A stretch of DNA of 64,000 bases, from contig NC_134538.1 in NCBI RefSeq assembly GCF_050624435.1, forward strand, positions 118,814,437 through 118,878,436. The letters run 5' to 3'. A model generated the notes under the pieces. It was not told the DNA's origin. It searched no databases and saw nothing but the letters and a program-made list of their open reading frames with translations. Positions 11,937 to 23,299 of the stretch are shown here, piece by piece (position 1 is the first letter of the stretch; the number at the start of each line of letters is the position of its first letter). The DNA is from Tenrec ecaudatus. Its lineage: Eukaryota; Chordata; Mammalia; Afrosoricida; Tenrecidae. The translations under genes were made by a program, and so were the position numbers.

Positions 11937-13455
11937 CCTTCACACAGTCAATAAAATACAAATAAATATCTTTCTATAGTATTTTCTGCTTTCAGACTAT
12001 ATCCATCTGTTCAATAATGATATCATTTGTTCCATGTTTTCTTCTGAATTCAGCTTAAATTTCTGGCAGATCACTTTTGATGTTCTGCAAGCATTGTTGA
12101 AAGATCTTCAGCAAAATGTTTTTTTCTTCAGCAAAATGTTACTTGCCTGCTACAGTAATGATATTGTTCAATAATTTCTGTCTTCTTGTGTGTATCCTTT
12201 CTTTGGAATGGGTAAAAGAAGGAACTCTTCTAGTTAGTTAGCAAGGTAGATGTCTTCCAAATTTCCTATAGTTCGTCTAGTGCTTCATCAGCTCTTTCAA
12301 ACATTTCAGTTGGTACCCTATCAATCCCCGGAGCCATGTTTGTGCTAATGCTTTCAATGCATCTTAGACATCTTTCTTCCATGCCACTGCTAACTCTTGA
12401 AATGCTTGAATATTTACTAGTTTGGGGAGTTATTTTTAAGTTGTTTTTTTTTTTAAATCAAAAGTTCATTTTGATATTGAGGGCTCTTATAACTCTTATT
12501 ACAATCCACACCTCAATTGTATCAGGCATAGTTGTACATATGTTGCCATCATTTTTTTCTATTGAGCCCTTGGTATCAGCTCCTCTTTTTCCCATCGCCC
12601 CATCCTTGTGACCCTTTGATAAATTATAATTATCATATATTACACAAACTGCTGTCTCCCTTCCCCCATGGTTTCTGTTTTTCGTCCCCCCTAGAGGGTC
12701 TGTGTGTGATTTTGTTTTGATTAGATCGGTTTCCCTTCCTCCTTTCCCCTCCCCAATGTTTCCTTACCCTTTCCCTACCCTGGATTCCATGTGTTGTGAG
12801 TTCTTATCTCTTATTTATACCTATGTATATGCTCTGGTCTAGTCTGAAGTGAGATCATGATCATGGAGTCATGATAATGGGGTGTGTGGAAGCCTCAGGG
12901 AACCAAAGGAATCATGTGTGTTTCGTTGGTGCTTTACTGTGTCCTGTTTGACTCATTTTTTCCCTGTGACCCTTCTTTGGGGGATGTTCCATTTTCAACG
13001 ATGGGTTTTGGATCTCTGCTCTGACAACCCGCTGCCCCTCATTCTCAACAGTATGTTTTTGTTTGTATGTAATGAGTCTTCTGATGCCCGTTACCTGGTC
13101 CCAATGACACCTCATGATCGCACCTGCTAGTGTTCTTCTTCCATGTGGGCTTAGTGCTTCTCTGGTGGATGGTCACTTGTTTAACTTCAAGACTTTAAGA
13201 CCCCAGATGATGTACCTTTTGATAGCCTGGCACCATCTGCTTTCTGCACAAGATTTGATTATGCACCCATTTTGTCTTCAGCAACCCCGCCAGGAGGGTG
13301 AGCATATAAATTTCCAGGCGGCTAGAACAAAGTGTTCTTGTATTGAGGGAGGATATGAGCAGAGGTCTGAAGTCCAACCACTACTTTAGTGTCTTGCCAT
13401 ATAAATATATGTACATAGGCTAATACCTCTATTTTTATGGATTAATATATTTACA

Positions 13456-13613
13456 AAAAAAAGAGGACCTGATGCAAAGGGCTTAAGAGGAGAGCAAATG
13501 CTTTGAGAATGATTGGGGCGGGGAATATATGGATGTGCTTTATACAATTGATGTATGTATATGTATGGACTGTGATAAGAGTTGTATGAGCCCCTTATAA
13601 AACGTTTAAAAAT
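13456..13613 (+). mobile_element. 5'-truncated L1 3' end inserted in the L1 3' UTR
   Basis: 158 bp of plus-oriented L1 3' end (GGCTTAAGAGGAGAGCAAAT, then GATAAGAGTTGTATGAGCCC and a short A-rich tail) lies within the minus-oriented L1. Perfect 11-bp target duplications ATATATTTACA flank it at 13445-13455 and 13614-13624. Confidence 0.85.
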
Positions 13614-15169
13614 ATATATTTACATATGCACACACCTATGCTTTTACCTCTATCCATAGTTTTGCTTTTAAGATCCTTCCTCTGTTTCCTTTGACCTTCT
13701 TCCTGTCCCACCATCATGTTCCTCCTACTTCTGCCTCTTACTACTTCCTTTCAACTAGATTGCCATTATAACACCTCCAGGATCTCCATGTCCTCCTTGT
13801 TGTTGATTTTAATTCCCTAGTTGTTCCCTTGTCTATGGCATTGTTTGCTTACTGCAACCTTCCCCTGCCATCTTATCCCCCAACTCCTTCTGGGACTGGT
13901 GGTCCTGTTGCTTTCTCCTTGAGCTTGCTTCCAATGCCTGTTGTATATGAGTAGGCAAAACAACAGTGACATAGACCAAACAAAAAGAAAACAAAAGAAT
14001 GAAAAAGAATACATAATTCTAGGCCTGTCCACTGATCTTTATGAAGAGGTAAGAATTCTCCACTGGTCCTGGGGAATTCCAGTGGCTGCCCCTCCTAGCC
14101 TGAAGTCTATTTGGGGGACTCTTTAGGGACTTTGTGGTTTGGCTTTGTTCCAGTTGCTACTCTGTTATTTTTCCTTCTTGGTTTGACCTTCTATGGTGGG
14201 TTCAGACCACACTACCTCCCCGCTGTGTGTCCCCAGTATTGTCTTCTGTCGCAGTTTGCTCCAGTAAGGGGATAACATGTCATGAGCTGTTTTCAACTCT
14301 ACAGTACACTCTATGCCTAAGCAGCTGTGTGCAGCGATGTTACCCTCTGGGCTCGGTGTGCCAATATGGGACTGGTTGTCCCTTTCACTTTTTCCTTCTT
14401 GGTTTGCTTCTGTGTGGGCGTGATATGCTGGCTACTCTCCCCAACCTGTGTGCTTAGTGTTGTTCTCTGTTGCACATACTTCTAGGGAGGGGATCAGTTT
14501 GGCTTTGGTTAGGGCCGGCCTGTAGTCCAATTATTCATGCATTCCTCCACTTGGTTATGTAGCCCTCAAGGTTTGGTGAGCTGTGGTGGGGTCTATATAT
14601 ACACTCCCAATTCTGTGGACTCATAACCAATGCTCTCCTGCTGGGTGGTTTAATGCCATGCTCCCCGCATGCCTTCATCTCACTTTTGACTAACCCCTTT
14701 TTCTCCTCCCCTCTCCCCCTTTCCCCTTCTTTCGATGGATTATCATGTACCACCTTGGGGTTGGTCTGAGCTACACCCAGCTGTCTCTACCTCTACCCAT
14801 ATAGTGTGAGATAAGTGACTTTTCTTTTATACCTACTGTGCTGATTATACTGACCTCAAGGGACTCTATGTGCTTGTTCTTTTGTGATTGACTTTACTTA
14901 GCATAACTTCTCCTCCAACTCTGCACAAGAAACAACATGTTTCATGTGGTCATCCATGCTTTTTAGTGATATGTAGTGCTCTATTGTATGCACGTGGCAG
15001 AGTTAACTAACCCACTCATTAATCGATGGAAACTTAGGTTGTTTCCAATTCTTGGGGTGATTGTGAATTGCACCACAATAAACATTGGAGTACAGATGCC
15101 TGGTTGTGTTTTATTTCTTACCTCTTCTGGATTTATGCCCAGTAGAGTGATAGTTAGATCATAAGGCTA

Positions 15170-16340
15170 TTGATGTTTGCTCCTTCCTTCCCTTGATTAG
15201 GTTTGCCAGCAGTCTGTTGATTCTGTTGATCCTTTCAAAGAATCAGCTTTTTGCTGCATTAATTTTTTTCATTGTTCTTTTGTCTTCCCGCTGGTTTAAC
15301 ACTGCCTTGATTTTTATTATTTCTTTTCTTTTGCTATAGGAGGGGTTGTTCTGTCGACTCTGTTCTGGTTGATGGCAGTTTTGTGATAGTGTATTAGTCA
15401 TAAGTCTCTTTTCCTTTTTCATATATGCACTTATTGCTATCATGCTACCTTGATAGCAATACTGTTTTCACAGTAGTCCATAAGTTTCGATATGTTGTAT
15501 TCTCATTAATTTCTAGAAACTTCCTAAACTCCTCTCTAATTTGGGCCAGTACCCATTCATGTCGCAGAAGATTTTTATTCACCCTGCAATTGTTTTCCCT
15601 TGTTTATCTGGTCATCCTTTTATTGATCTCCAGCTTTACGGCGTGGTGATCTGAGAAGGACATCTGAGTAATCTCTATGTGTTTGAATTTATTCAGGCTC
15701 AACTTGTGTCCCAATATGTGGTCTGTTTTCAAAAATGAGACGAGTGCTTGAAAAGATTGTGAATTTTTTTGTCTTTGGATTGAAAGCTCTATATGTCTAT
15801 TAGGTCCAATTGCCTAATTGTAGTATTTCACTCTGTAGCCTCCTTGCTGAGCTCCCTTCACAGTGATCTTTTTCTGATGGTGGTGAATTAAAATCACCTA
15901 CTGGGATTATTGAATCTGTGATTTCTTTTTTCATCCTTTGAATAGTTTATTTGATGATTTTGTGGGTCTTTGTTAGGTGTGTATATATTTATTATGCTCA
16001 CTGGTTCCTGGTTTACTGATCCTGGTTTACTGAACATTATATAATGTCCTTCCTTGTCTCTTTTTATGGTTTGAACCTTGAGGTCAATTTTGTCGGAGAT
16101 TAGGTTGCCATTTGTCTGGTATGTTTTCTGCCAGCCTTTTATTCCTAGTCTATGTTTGTGATCTTAAGATGTGTCTTGCAGGCAACAGATTGATGGGTTT
16201 TGTGTTCTGAGCCAGTCTGATAGCCTTTTTATTTAGTGTATGAATTGAGACCCTTGACATTTAGCACTATTATTATCATCTGTGGATTCATTGCTGTCAT
16301 CTCATGCCTTTTGTGTTGGGTGTTTTCATATCAGTGTTCT
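15170..16340 (-). pseudogene. L1 ORF2 endonuclease-domain remnant (truncated)
   Basis: The reverse complement carries VGDFNSPPSEKDHCEGSSA near 15850-15905, the APE-type endonuclease active-site region (GDFN) of L1 ORF2p. It ends with MKKINAAKS followed by FERINRINRLLANLI near 15190-15280, about residue 380 of a normal ORF2p of ~1275 residues. Immediately beyond, at about 15165, the text switches to L1 3' UTR, so the whole reverse-transcriptase domain is missing. Frameshifts and stops are also present. Confidence 0.8.
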
Positions 16341-16439
16341 GTGTTTGTGTGTGGGGCTTCATTCTTCCCTTCTTTTCCATCTAAGTTCATGTTATCTTGG
16401 TAATTTTTATTGGTGCATTGGCGTCTGGATGGAGTTGGG

Positions 16440-17490
16440 TCTGGATGGAGTTCTACATGGTGGTCCCCCGCTTATGCTTGGTGGATGTTGGTCTTCTGTC
16501 CATATGAGTTGGCAAGAATCTTCTGTGGAGTTGGGAATTGTCTTTGAGCTTTTCCTTGTCCTGGAAGACCCTTATCTCTCTTTCCATCTGTATAGATAAT
16601 TTGGCAGGGTAGTGGATTCTTGGGCAGGTGGTGTTTTCTTTCAGCTTTTGAAAGATATTATTCCCCTCTCTCCTCTTCTTCATGGTTTCTGCTGATAGGT
16701 CTGAGCATATTCTTATCTGAGAATCGTTGTATGTGCCCATCTTCCTTTCTTTTAATGCTTTTAAAATTTTCTTTTTCCTTGATGTTGGATAACTTAACTA
16801 TTATATGTGTTGGTGAATTCTTGCTACGGTTTACTATAATTGGTGTCCTCACTGCTTCCTTATGAGTATCTGATTCTCATTAATTAAGGTGGGAGAGTTT
16901 CCTTCCTGGAATCCCCTCACTAATTTAGCTGTTGGCTTTTTCATTGTGTCTTGTTCTGGTAGGCCTACTATTCAAATATTCTTTTTCTTCATAGCACCTG
17001 TCAGTGATCTCAGGTTTTCTTCCGTCTCTTTGATTTTCTTGTTTGACTGTCTTTCTCATTTGCTGAGGTCTGCCTGATTGTCATCCACATCACTGATCTG
17101 ATTCTCAGCCTCCTCTAATCTGTTCGTGAGATCCGTGATCTTGTGTGTAGCTTCTGTTACCTCATCCATTAGCTGCTGTATTTCCCTTTGTTGCGTGGAC
17201 TTCATCCCCTCTATCGTGGACTTCGTCCTCTCCATCATGGACTTCATCTTCTCTATTATTGTGCCCTAATTCTGCGTTGCTTCCCTCATCTTCTGTATTA
17301 CTCCAAGAAGCCTTCGAAACATTTCTTTTAATGGCAGATCCACATCTGATTCTTCTGTGAGCGTCATTAGCTCTTCTGTTTTGTTTTCCATGTTTTCTTG
17401 TTTGGAGTGTGGCAGTGTGCTGTTGTTTACATGACATAGGTGCCATGTTTTAGGGAGACCATGGGGCTCTACACTATGTCTCTTTGTCAC
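16440..17490 (-). pseudogene. L1 ORF1 remnant
   Basis: Broken into three frames but clearly L1 ORF1p, the RNA-binding trimeric chaperone. N-terminal: short head with MENKTEELMTLTEESD. Coiled coil: THKITDLTNRLEEAENQISD (about 17075-17160). RRM region: SPTHIIVKLSNIKEKENFKS (about 16750-16815). C-terminal domain: DLSAETMKKRREGNNIF and RIHYPAKLS (about 16575-16700). The total of about 350 codons is normal for mammalian ORF1p. Frameshifts near 17250 and in the RRM region, plus stops, make it non-functional. Confidence 0.85.
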
Positions 17491-20250
17491 TGGTAAGGCT
17501 GTGGGTGGTCTGGGCTGTCAGGCCATGATTTGCAGGTTTTTTGTTTTTAAGGCACCTAATAGAAGACAACTGTTTGGGAGGCCTTGCTGCCATGGAAAGG
17601 GGTGCTGAACAAAGGCAGGAACAACCACACTGCCACTGGTGCAGGTACTGGGGGAAAAACTCCACAGGGTGGAGGTGCTGGCACCGGTGGTGACTGCTGT
17701 TGCTGCCATGGGTGGGGAACACTGCACTGGCATTGGACGTGCCGCTGCTGTTGTGCATGGCGATAAGGTGGGTGGTGGCCTCAGTTGGGTTCTGATGCAG
17801 TGTGGCTGATGTGGGCCGGGAAACCCCAGGGAACAGGTTGCTGATCCCCTGGGTTCTGGAGAAAGGCTACATGTAAGGGAAGGATGCCCCTGAAGCAAAG
17901 ATATACTCTTTAAACAGTGGGTCAGGAGAGGTGCTTCAAGGGAAGTGGCAGGTGCTGTGGCCCAAGGGCAGGCACGGTAGACATAGATATGGCTATGTAG
18001 GGATGGAGGGGTCTCAGACAATGTTGCTGAGGGTCCTGCCGACGCAGGTGACCCAACTTACTGCAGGTGGACTGTAGGTTGGCCCCTGGGCCTCTGTGTG
18101 GGTGGTTGGGAGGGACTAGAGCTTGGCAGGACCACCACCACATGGAGAAACGGGAACCGCAGGAGAAGGGAGTAGCTCCCCTAGGGTAGTGCCACAGGCA
18201 GATAGCTGCTGTGTGGTGGTCAACCTGTGGTTGTGGGGGACTCAGCAGTGCAGCTGTCCATTTCCCGGTGTGGTGAAAAGGCTGGGGTGGGGATTGGGGG
18301 ATAGGTGGGTGGTAACTGTGGTGGCATGCAGAAGCAATATGACCTGCACAGGCCATGAAATCCCAGGGATCAGATTACAGATCCCCTGGGCTCTGGGGCA
18401 AGGCAGATATGGGGGAGGGTAGCCTCCCAGAAAGAGGAAGAACTCGGGGCTGTCATGGGGCTCTTTTCACTTTCCAGAGCCCTCCCACTCATCCTCCTAG
18501 ACTCTGAGTTCACTGATTACCATGGAGCTCCCAGTATGGGCTGCTTTTCTGGGCACTGTCTTGCCTCTGACCTTCTTACTAGCTTTTTTTTTTTTTTGGT
18601 ATATTGACCCTCTATACTCTTTCCATCATCTTTTGATGCTTCGGGTATAGTTTAATGCTTTGCCCATAGAACTTTTTAATTTTGCAACTCAAAGCTTGAA
18701 TTTTGTCTTCATTTCTTTCAAATAAAATATATTGAGATGCTCTTTTTTATGGATTTCTAACTGTAAACTTTCCAAATTTCTTTATAATACTCATTTGTCT
18801 TCTCAAGATACCCTTTGAAAAAAAATTTCTACTCCTTTAAACATTTTCCCCATTTGATTTATTTTCTCAAGATCTAGTTTGAGACTTTCTTTTGACACCT
18901 ACTTTGGACCAGTATTACCCATTTGTCTAATGACCTTCCAATTCCTTTATGTCTGATGTTCTTGATGTCACCCCATGGTTCACCAGGGCTTCTGTCACTA
19001 GGGTCCAATGCATTATATCTATTCTTGGGATGTCCCAGCCTTCAGGTGGGATATAGTCAAGGTCATATTTGGCTCTCGTGAACTTTTAAAATTTCCTTCA
19101 GCTTCCACTGAACTTACATACAAGTATAAATGTTGAATGGTCTGTTCCACAGTCAGCCCTTAGCCTCAGCTTGGCTGATGACCTTGAGCTTCTTCATCAT
19201 CTTTTCCCACAGACATAGTCCTCTTGATTTCAGTGTATTCCCTCTGAAGAAGTCTACTTGTATAGTTGCCTATTGTGTTGTTGAAACAAGTATTTGTGCT
19301 GACAAAGTCATATCTTGCAAAATTCTATCATGCAGTCTCCATCTGTGTTCCTGTAACCAAGGATGTACATTCAAACCACTGTTCCTTTCCCTTTATTTCC
19401 AACTTTTGCATTCCACTCATCAATAATTACCAATGCACCTTGATAGCATGTTTGATCAATTTCACACTGAATAATTTTATAGAATTCTCCAATTTCACAT
19501 AAATCTGAATAATATTTGAATTAACTGCATATCTTTGGAACGGTTTGGATATTACCCCCTTAAAGTAGCTCTTATACTCCAAGAACAGTTGATCTGGAAA
19601 TGCCGTCTTTGATGTTGAATGCAATGCCATTTCTCTTGAATTTGTCATTTCCAGCATTGTGTGCCATATGATTTCTGATTCAAAATGGCCAGTACTAGAT
19701 TATTTCAGCTTACTAATGCCTGCAACACCAATCCCAATCCTGATGCAGTCCAGACTGTTTCAATTTTGATGACTTCCACTTTTCCTAGATTCATATTTCA
19801 TATATTCCAAGTTCCAATTATTGATAAGTGTTTATAGCTGTTTCTTCTAATTTGGGTCATACCCTAACAGCAAAAGATGGTACCAAATCATTACTCATTT
19901 CATGTCATCATGGGAGACTCTTCTTTGAGATGGTAGCTCTTCCTTAGTCATATGTTGTGTGCCTTCAACCTGAAGGACTCATCTCCAGACAGCATATTGG
20001 GCAATGTTCCATTGTCTTTGATGAAGTCATCAGTGTCTGACCATGTTCTCCTACTTTAAAAGGCTTTCAGTAGATAATTTTTCAGAATTGGACAGCCTAT
20101 TTATTTTTTATAGTCTGTTCTTAGTCTGGAAGTTTTGCTGAAATTTCTTTACCTTGAGTAAATCACTGGTATCTGATCACACAGCTTCCAGAATCACAGC
20201 AATGCACAATCCACTATATGTGACAAACTGACAGACAAATGGTGGAAGTA

Positions 20251-20795
20251 GGGAAGAGGATAGTTTTGTGGAATTCACACTAATCTTACAACAGTTTTGC
20301 TGCTCACAGAAGATCTCATGGTTGATTACATTATGTTAGGTTACATCATGAGGAATTTCTAGGTCTCAACATAAACCAAGTAAAAATTCCTTACAACTAG
20401 ACCTATAAACAGCATAATTATAAATGAAAAAATATTACAATTATTACGGATTTTATTTTAATTAAACCCACAGTCATACCACATGTCAAAAAATCAAATA
20501 CCATATTACATTGGATAAGACTTTAAAGCATATGTAGGAATACCAGACCCACAGTCTATAGAAGGCCTCTGAAATCAATACTAGCTAACATCACAAGTCT
20601 CACCAAATGGAAGCTGCTCCAGGCATCATATTATGGGGTAAGTAATTAGATGACCAATATGACCTGTGAAAGAGGTTTAAATATCCAAATGGCTGTTAGC
20701 AGTGTGGATCTTCCTTCCTCTGTTTATAGTATGCAAGAGAAAATATGTCACTTTGAGCCTGAAGTGTATCTGACCTAAGTCATGTTATTTTCAAC
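20251..20795. other. No gene recognised
   Basis: A+T-rich spacer between the two oppositely oriented RTE blocks. No feature was identified. Confidence 0.4.
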
Positions 20796-21440
20796 TGCCT
20801 CATATGTATGTGAAAGCTGGACATTGAATATGCAAGGACAAGGAAAAATCAGTGACTTTGAACTATTGTATTGGTCCAGAGTATTAAATATATAATGATT
20901 CTAGAAGAATGAACAAATCCGTTTTGATCTTCAGAATAGAGCAAACAACAGCAGTTGGAATATATGGCCTTGGCGATAGAAAACAAAGCTGGAGATTGCA
21001 TGATAGAATTTTGCAAGATCGATGACTTCTTCGTCACCAGTGCTTTTTTTCCAACAACACAATAGGCAACTATACAAGTCAACTCCTTCAGAGGGACCAC
21101 GCAGAAAACAAATTGACGACATCTGTGGGAGATGCTGATGGAGATGCTCATTATCATTTGGTCTTCTTCCGTAGAAAGGAGGATGGGAAGTTTTTCTCAC
21201 AAATGCCTTGGCTGTGGTATTAGGAGAGACAAATCCCTGGAGCACACAGCATTCTCGGTAAAGTACAGAGCCAATGAAGAAGAAGGAAGCCCTCAATACG
21301 ATTGATGGACACAGCAGCTCCGATAATGGTTTCCAATGCAAGAGATTGGGAGGACGGTGCAGCACGGGGTTGAGATTCATTCTACTGTATGTAAGGTTGC
21401 TACGAATTGAAAGCAACTTGAAGATATAAAATAGTAACAA
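20796..21440 (+). mobile_element. Rearranged RTE LINE fragments
   Basis: Three RTE segments in plus orientation but not in element order: 3'-region text (CTCATATGTATGTGAAAGCT, about 20798-20905), endonuclease-region text (GGAATATATGGCCTTGGCGA, GCATGATAGAATTTTGCAAG, about 20935-21150), then 3'-region text again (GGAGAGACAAATCCCTGGAG, CTCGGTAAAGTACAG, about 21160-21335). Confidence 0.7.
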
Positions 21441-22314
21441 CAATCAAGGATGATTTGCTACATAATCTTTATGGGGGGGGGTTGTTGAAATTGCAGAAAC
21501 CTGGGCCCCACTAAGGATCATTTCTCTGGGGTGTGTTAGAATCTGTCTAACAAACACAGCGTGCCTAACAAACACACCGACATACCAAACATTTGTTTGT
21601 TTTTCTTGTTTTATGTTATGCCATACTAGAATGTGTCCCCAAATGTGACGTCAACTGTGGGTGAAGGGAGGGAATTTGATAAAAGGAAAATTATAAATAA
21701 TGCTGGTATAAAACATTATCTTCCAATAAAATTTGGTTATGGGGCCAGATTATCTCATTTCTCTTCCTGTTTAAACTGCAATGGTCAAACTGTTTATTTA
21801 TTAACCTACAGACACAGCCCTTCCTAGAGCTGTGAATAATGCTAATTGTTTTCATTGGGAGTTCTGTTTCACTATGTCCTTTACTGCATTGGCTAGCGGC
21901 AAATATTTCAAGGTTACCACTCTTGTTTGGCCTAAAGCAAAAGGAGACAGAAAGTACTGCAAATATTTTGCTCATACTGTGCTCCATATCTCACAAATGC
22001 ATCACTTATTTTATTCAAAATGTTAACAATATCTATCAATCTTATAGGATGACAGAATTCATTTATATTTACAATGTAAATATAGAATATTTAAATAACA
22101 CAATTATGTATCAGTAATATCTCACTTTATCTCAATATCTACTATTTTCACAAATATTCCTTATTGTAAAAGTGTTCTATATTCATATCTTATATTCTAG
22201 TAATGGCTAAATTAGCTAAATATTTCACTACTCAGGCAATTTTTATTTAATTTATTGTTATTTCATTCTTAGATTGCTAAAAATAATAAAAGTATATAAA
22301 GGATATAACAGACA
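21441..22314. other. No gene recognised
   Basis: A+T-rich sequence with a G9 run near 21473. Frames of 90-98 codons occur on both strands without any recognisable family. Confidence 0.4.
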
Positions 22315-22556
22315 TGTGGGTGAAGGGAGGCAATTGACAGTGTAAGATATCAAATAATAATAACAATATGTAATTGATCAAGGATCACGAGGATGGGAGG
22401 GAGGGCAGGGAGGGAGAAAGAAGAGCTTTGTACCAAGGGCTCCAGCAGACAATGTTTTGGAAATGATGATGGCAACATTTGTACAAATAGGCTTGATACA
22501 ATTGGTGTATGGAATGTTATAAGAGCTGTAAGATCCCCCAATAAAATGATTTTTAA
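22315..22556 (+). mobile_element. L1 3' end
   Basis: 5'-truncated L1 3' UTR: ATGGGAGGGAGGGCAGGGAG, ACCAAGGGCTCCAGCAGACA, ending CCCCCAATAAAATGATTTTT. Confidence 0.85.
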
Positions 22557-22569
22557 AAAATCAGTGAAA

Positions 22570-22770
22570 CTGAGGAAGCTCTGGCAGCATAGAGAATAGC
22601 TTAAATGTTGGGCTGCTAACCACAGGTCAGCGGTTGGGAACTCTTACGAAAGATGAGGCTTTCTCTTTCATCCACAAGCAAGGGATTCACAATCAAGGAC
22701 AATTCTACTCTATCTTTGGGGTTGCTGTAACTTCATCACAGTAAGAGGTTAAAGTGAAACTGACCCATGT
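22570..22770 (+). mobile_element. AfroSINE
   Basis: Divergent head GGAAGCTCTGGCAGCATAGA, then TTGGGCTGCTAACCACAGGT and AATTCTACTCTATCTTTGGG. It follows directly on the tail of the L1 before it. Confidence 0.75.
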
Positions 22771-23180
22771 TAAGAACTATCGAATATAATATATTGATTT
22801 AGTACCTCATGAATTTTTCTTGAATTGGGACTCAGTGCCTTTTCCATAGTTTGTATTATTAACAGTCCATTTTAGTTGAGACAGAAAATGGATGCTTCAA
22901 TTATTTGTTATCTGTGAAATCCTTCATAGGAGTATAATGTATTTTAAAATAATTTCCCATCACACTGAAATGTTATAATTGCTTTGGATAAATTAAAATT
23001 CTATAGGGCATAAGAATGACAATTCTGAGATTATGGAAACGTTATCCTTTTTCAAAAGGGAATTTTGGTGAGTGCAGGGAACTTTTTATAGAAGAATAAA
23101 ATATAAAGAAGGTGGGTAAAGGTGAAATATAGCAATTATTCAAAATTGATTAAAAAAAAAACTTCTTCTGGTTTGGTGAC

Positions 23181-23299
23181 TTACTGTATATACTCATGTA
23201 TAAGCTGAGGTTTTCCAGCATTTTTAATGCTGTTTTTGTGGTAAAATTGGGTGCCTTGGCTGATATTTGGGTCATCTTCTACTCAAGTATATATGGTAA
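23181..23299. mobile_element. Palindromic MITE-like element, copy 1
   Basis: Inverted ends TTACTGTATATACTCATGTA (left) and ACTCAAGTATATATGGTAA (right), core GTTTTTGTGGTAAAATT. It shares ends and core with 61910-62051. Family not certain. Confidence 0.65.

Larger units (their letters stand above)
12424..18575 (-). mobile_element. Tenrec-type L1 LINE, 5' UTR to 3' end, with internal ORF2 deletion
   Basis: Minus-strand L1 inserted in the RTE, flanked by TTACTAGTTT (12414-12423) and TTACTAGCTT (18576-18585). From its 5' end: GC-rich 5' UTR (about 17500-18575), ORF1 (16440-17490), ORF2 endonuclease part (about 15170-16340), and a long 3' UTR with degenerate poly(A) tail (12424 to about 15165). 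The 3' UTR is homologous to the many short L1 3' ends elsewhere in the window. The reverse-transcriptase and cysteine-rich parts of ORF2 are absent. Confidence 0.85.
10470..20250 (-). mobile_element. RTE (BovB-like, AfroLINE) LINE, near full length, split by later insertions
   Basis: Two separated blocks belong to one minus-strand RTE. The 3' part with the reverse-transcriptase region is 10470-12413; the 5' part with the endonuclease region is 18583-20250. Plus-strand landmarks include TTCACATGCATATGAGGC near 10871, CAAATGCCTTCATG near 11412, TTGCAACTCAAAGCTTGA near 18682, GTCTGTTCCACAGTCAGCCC near 19139 and GCAAAATTCTATCATGCAGT near 19316. The blocks abut exactly at the L1 insertion (12413/18583). 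Without inserts the element is about 3.1 kb, close to a complete RTE. The reading frames are broken many times, so it is dead. Confidence 0.85.

Noticed and set aside
17518-18021. 167-codon minus-strand reading frame, the second-longest open frame in the window
   Set aside because: It lies in the GC-rich L1 5' UTR, is rich in Pro, Ser and His from skewed composition, and overlaps other frames. It is a shadow of the LINE.
20931-21443. 170-codon minus-strand reading frame
   Set aside because: Antisense to RTE fragments, with no protein family of its own.
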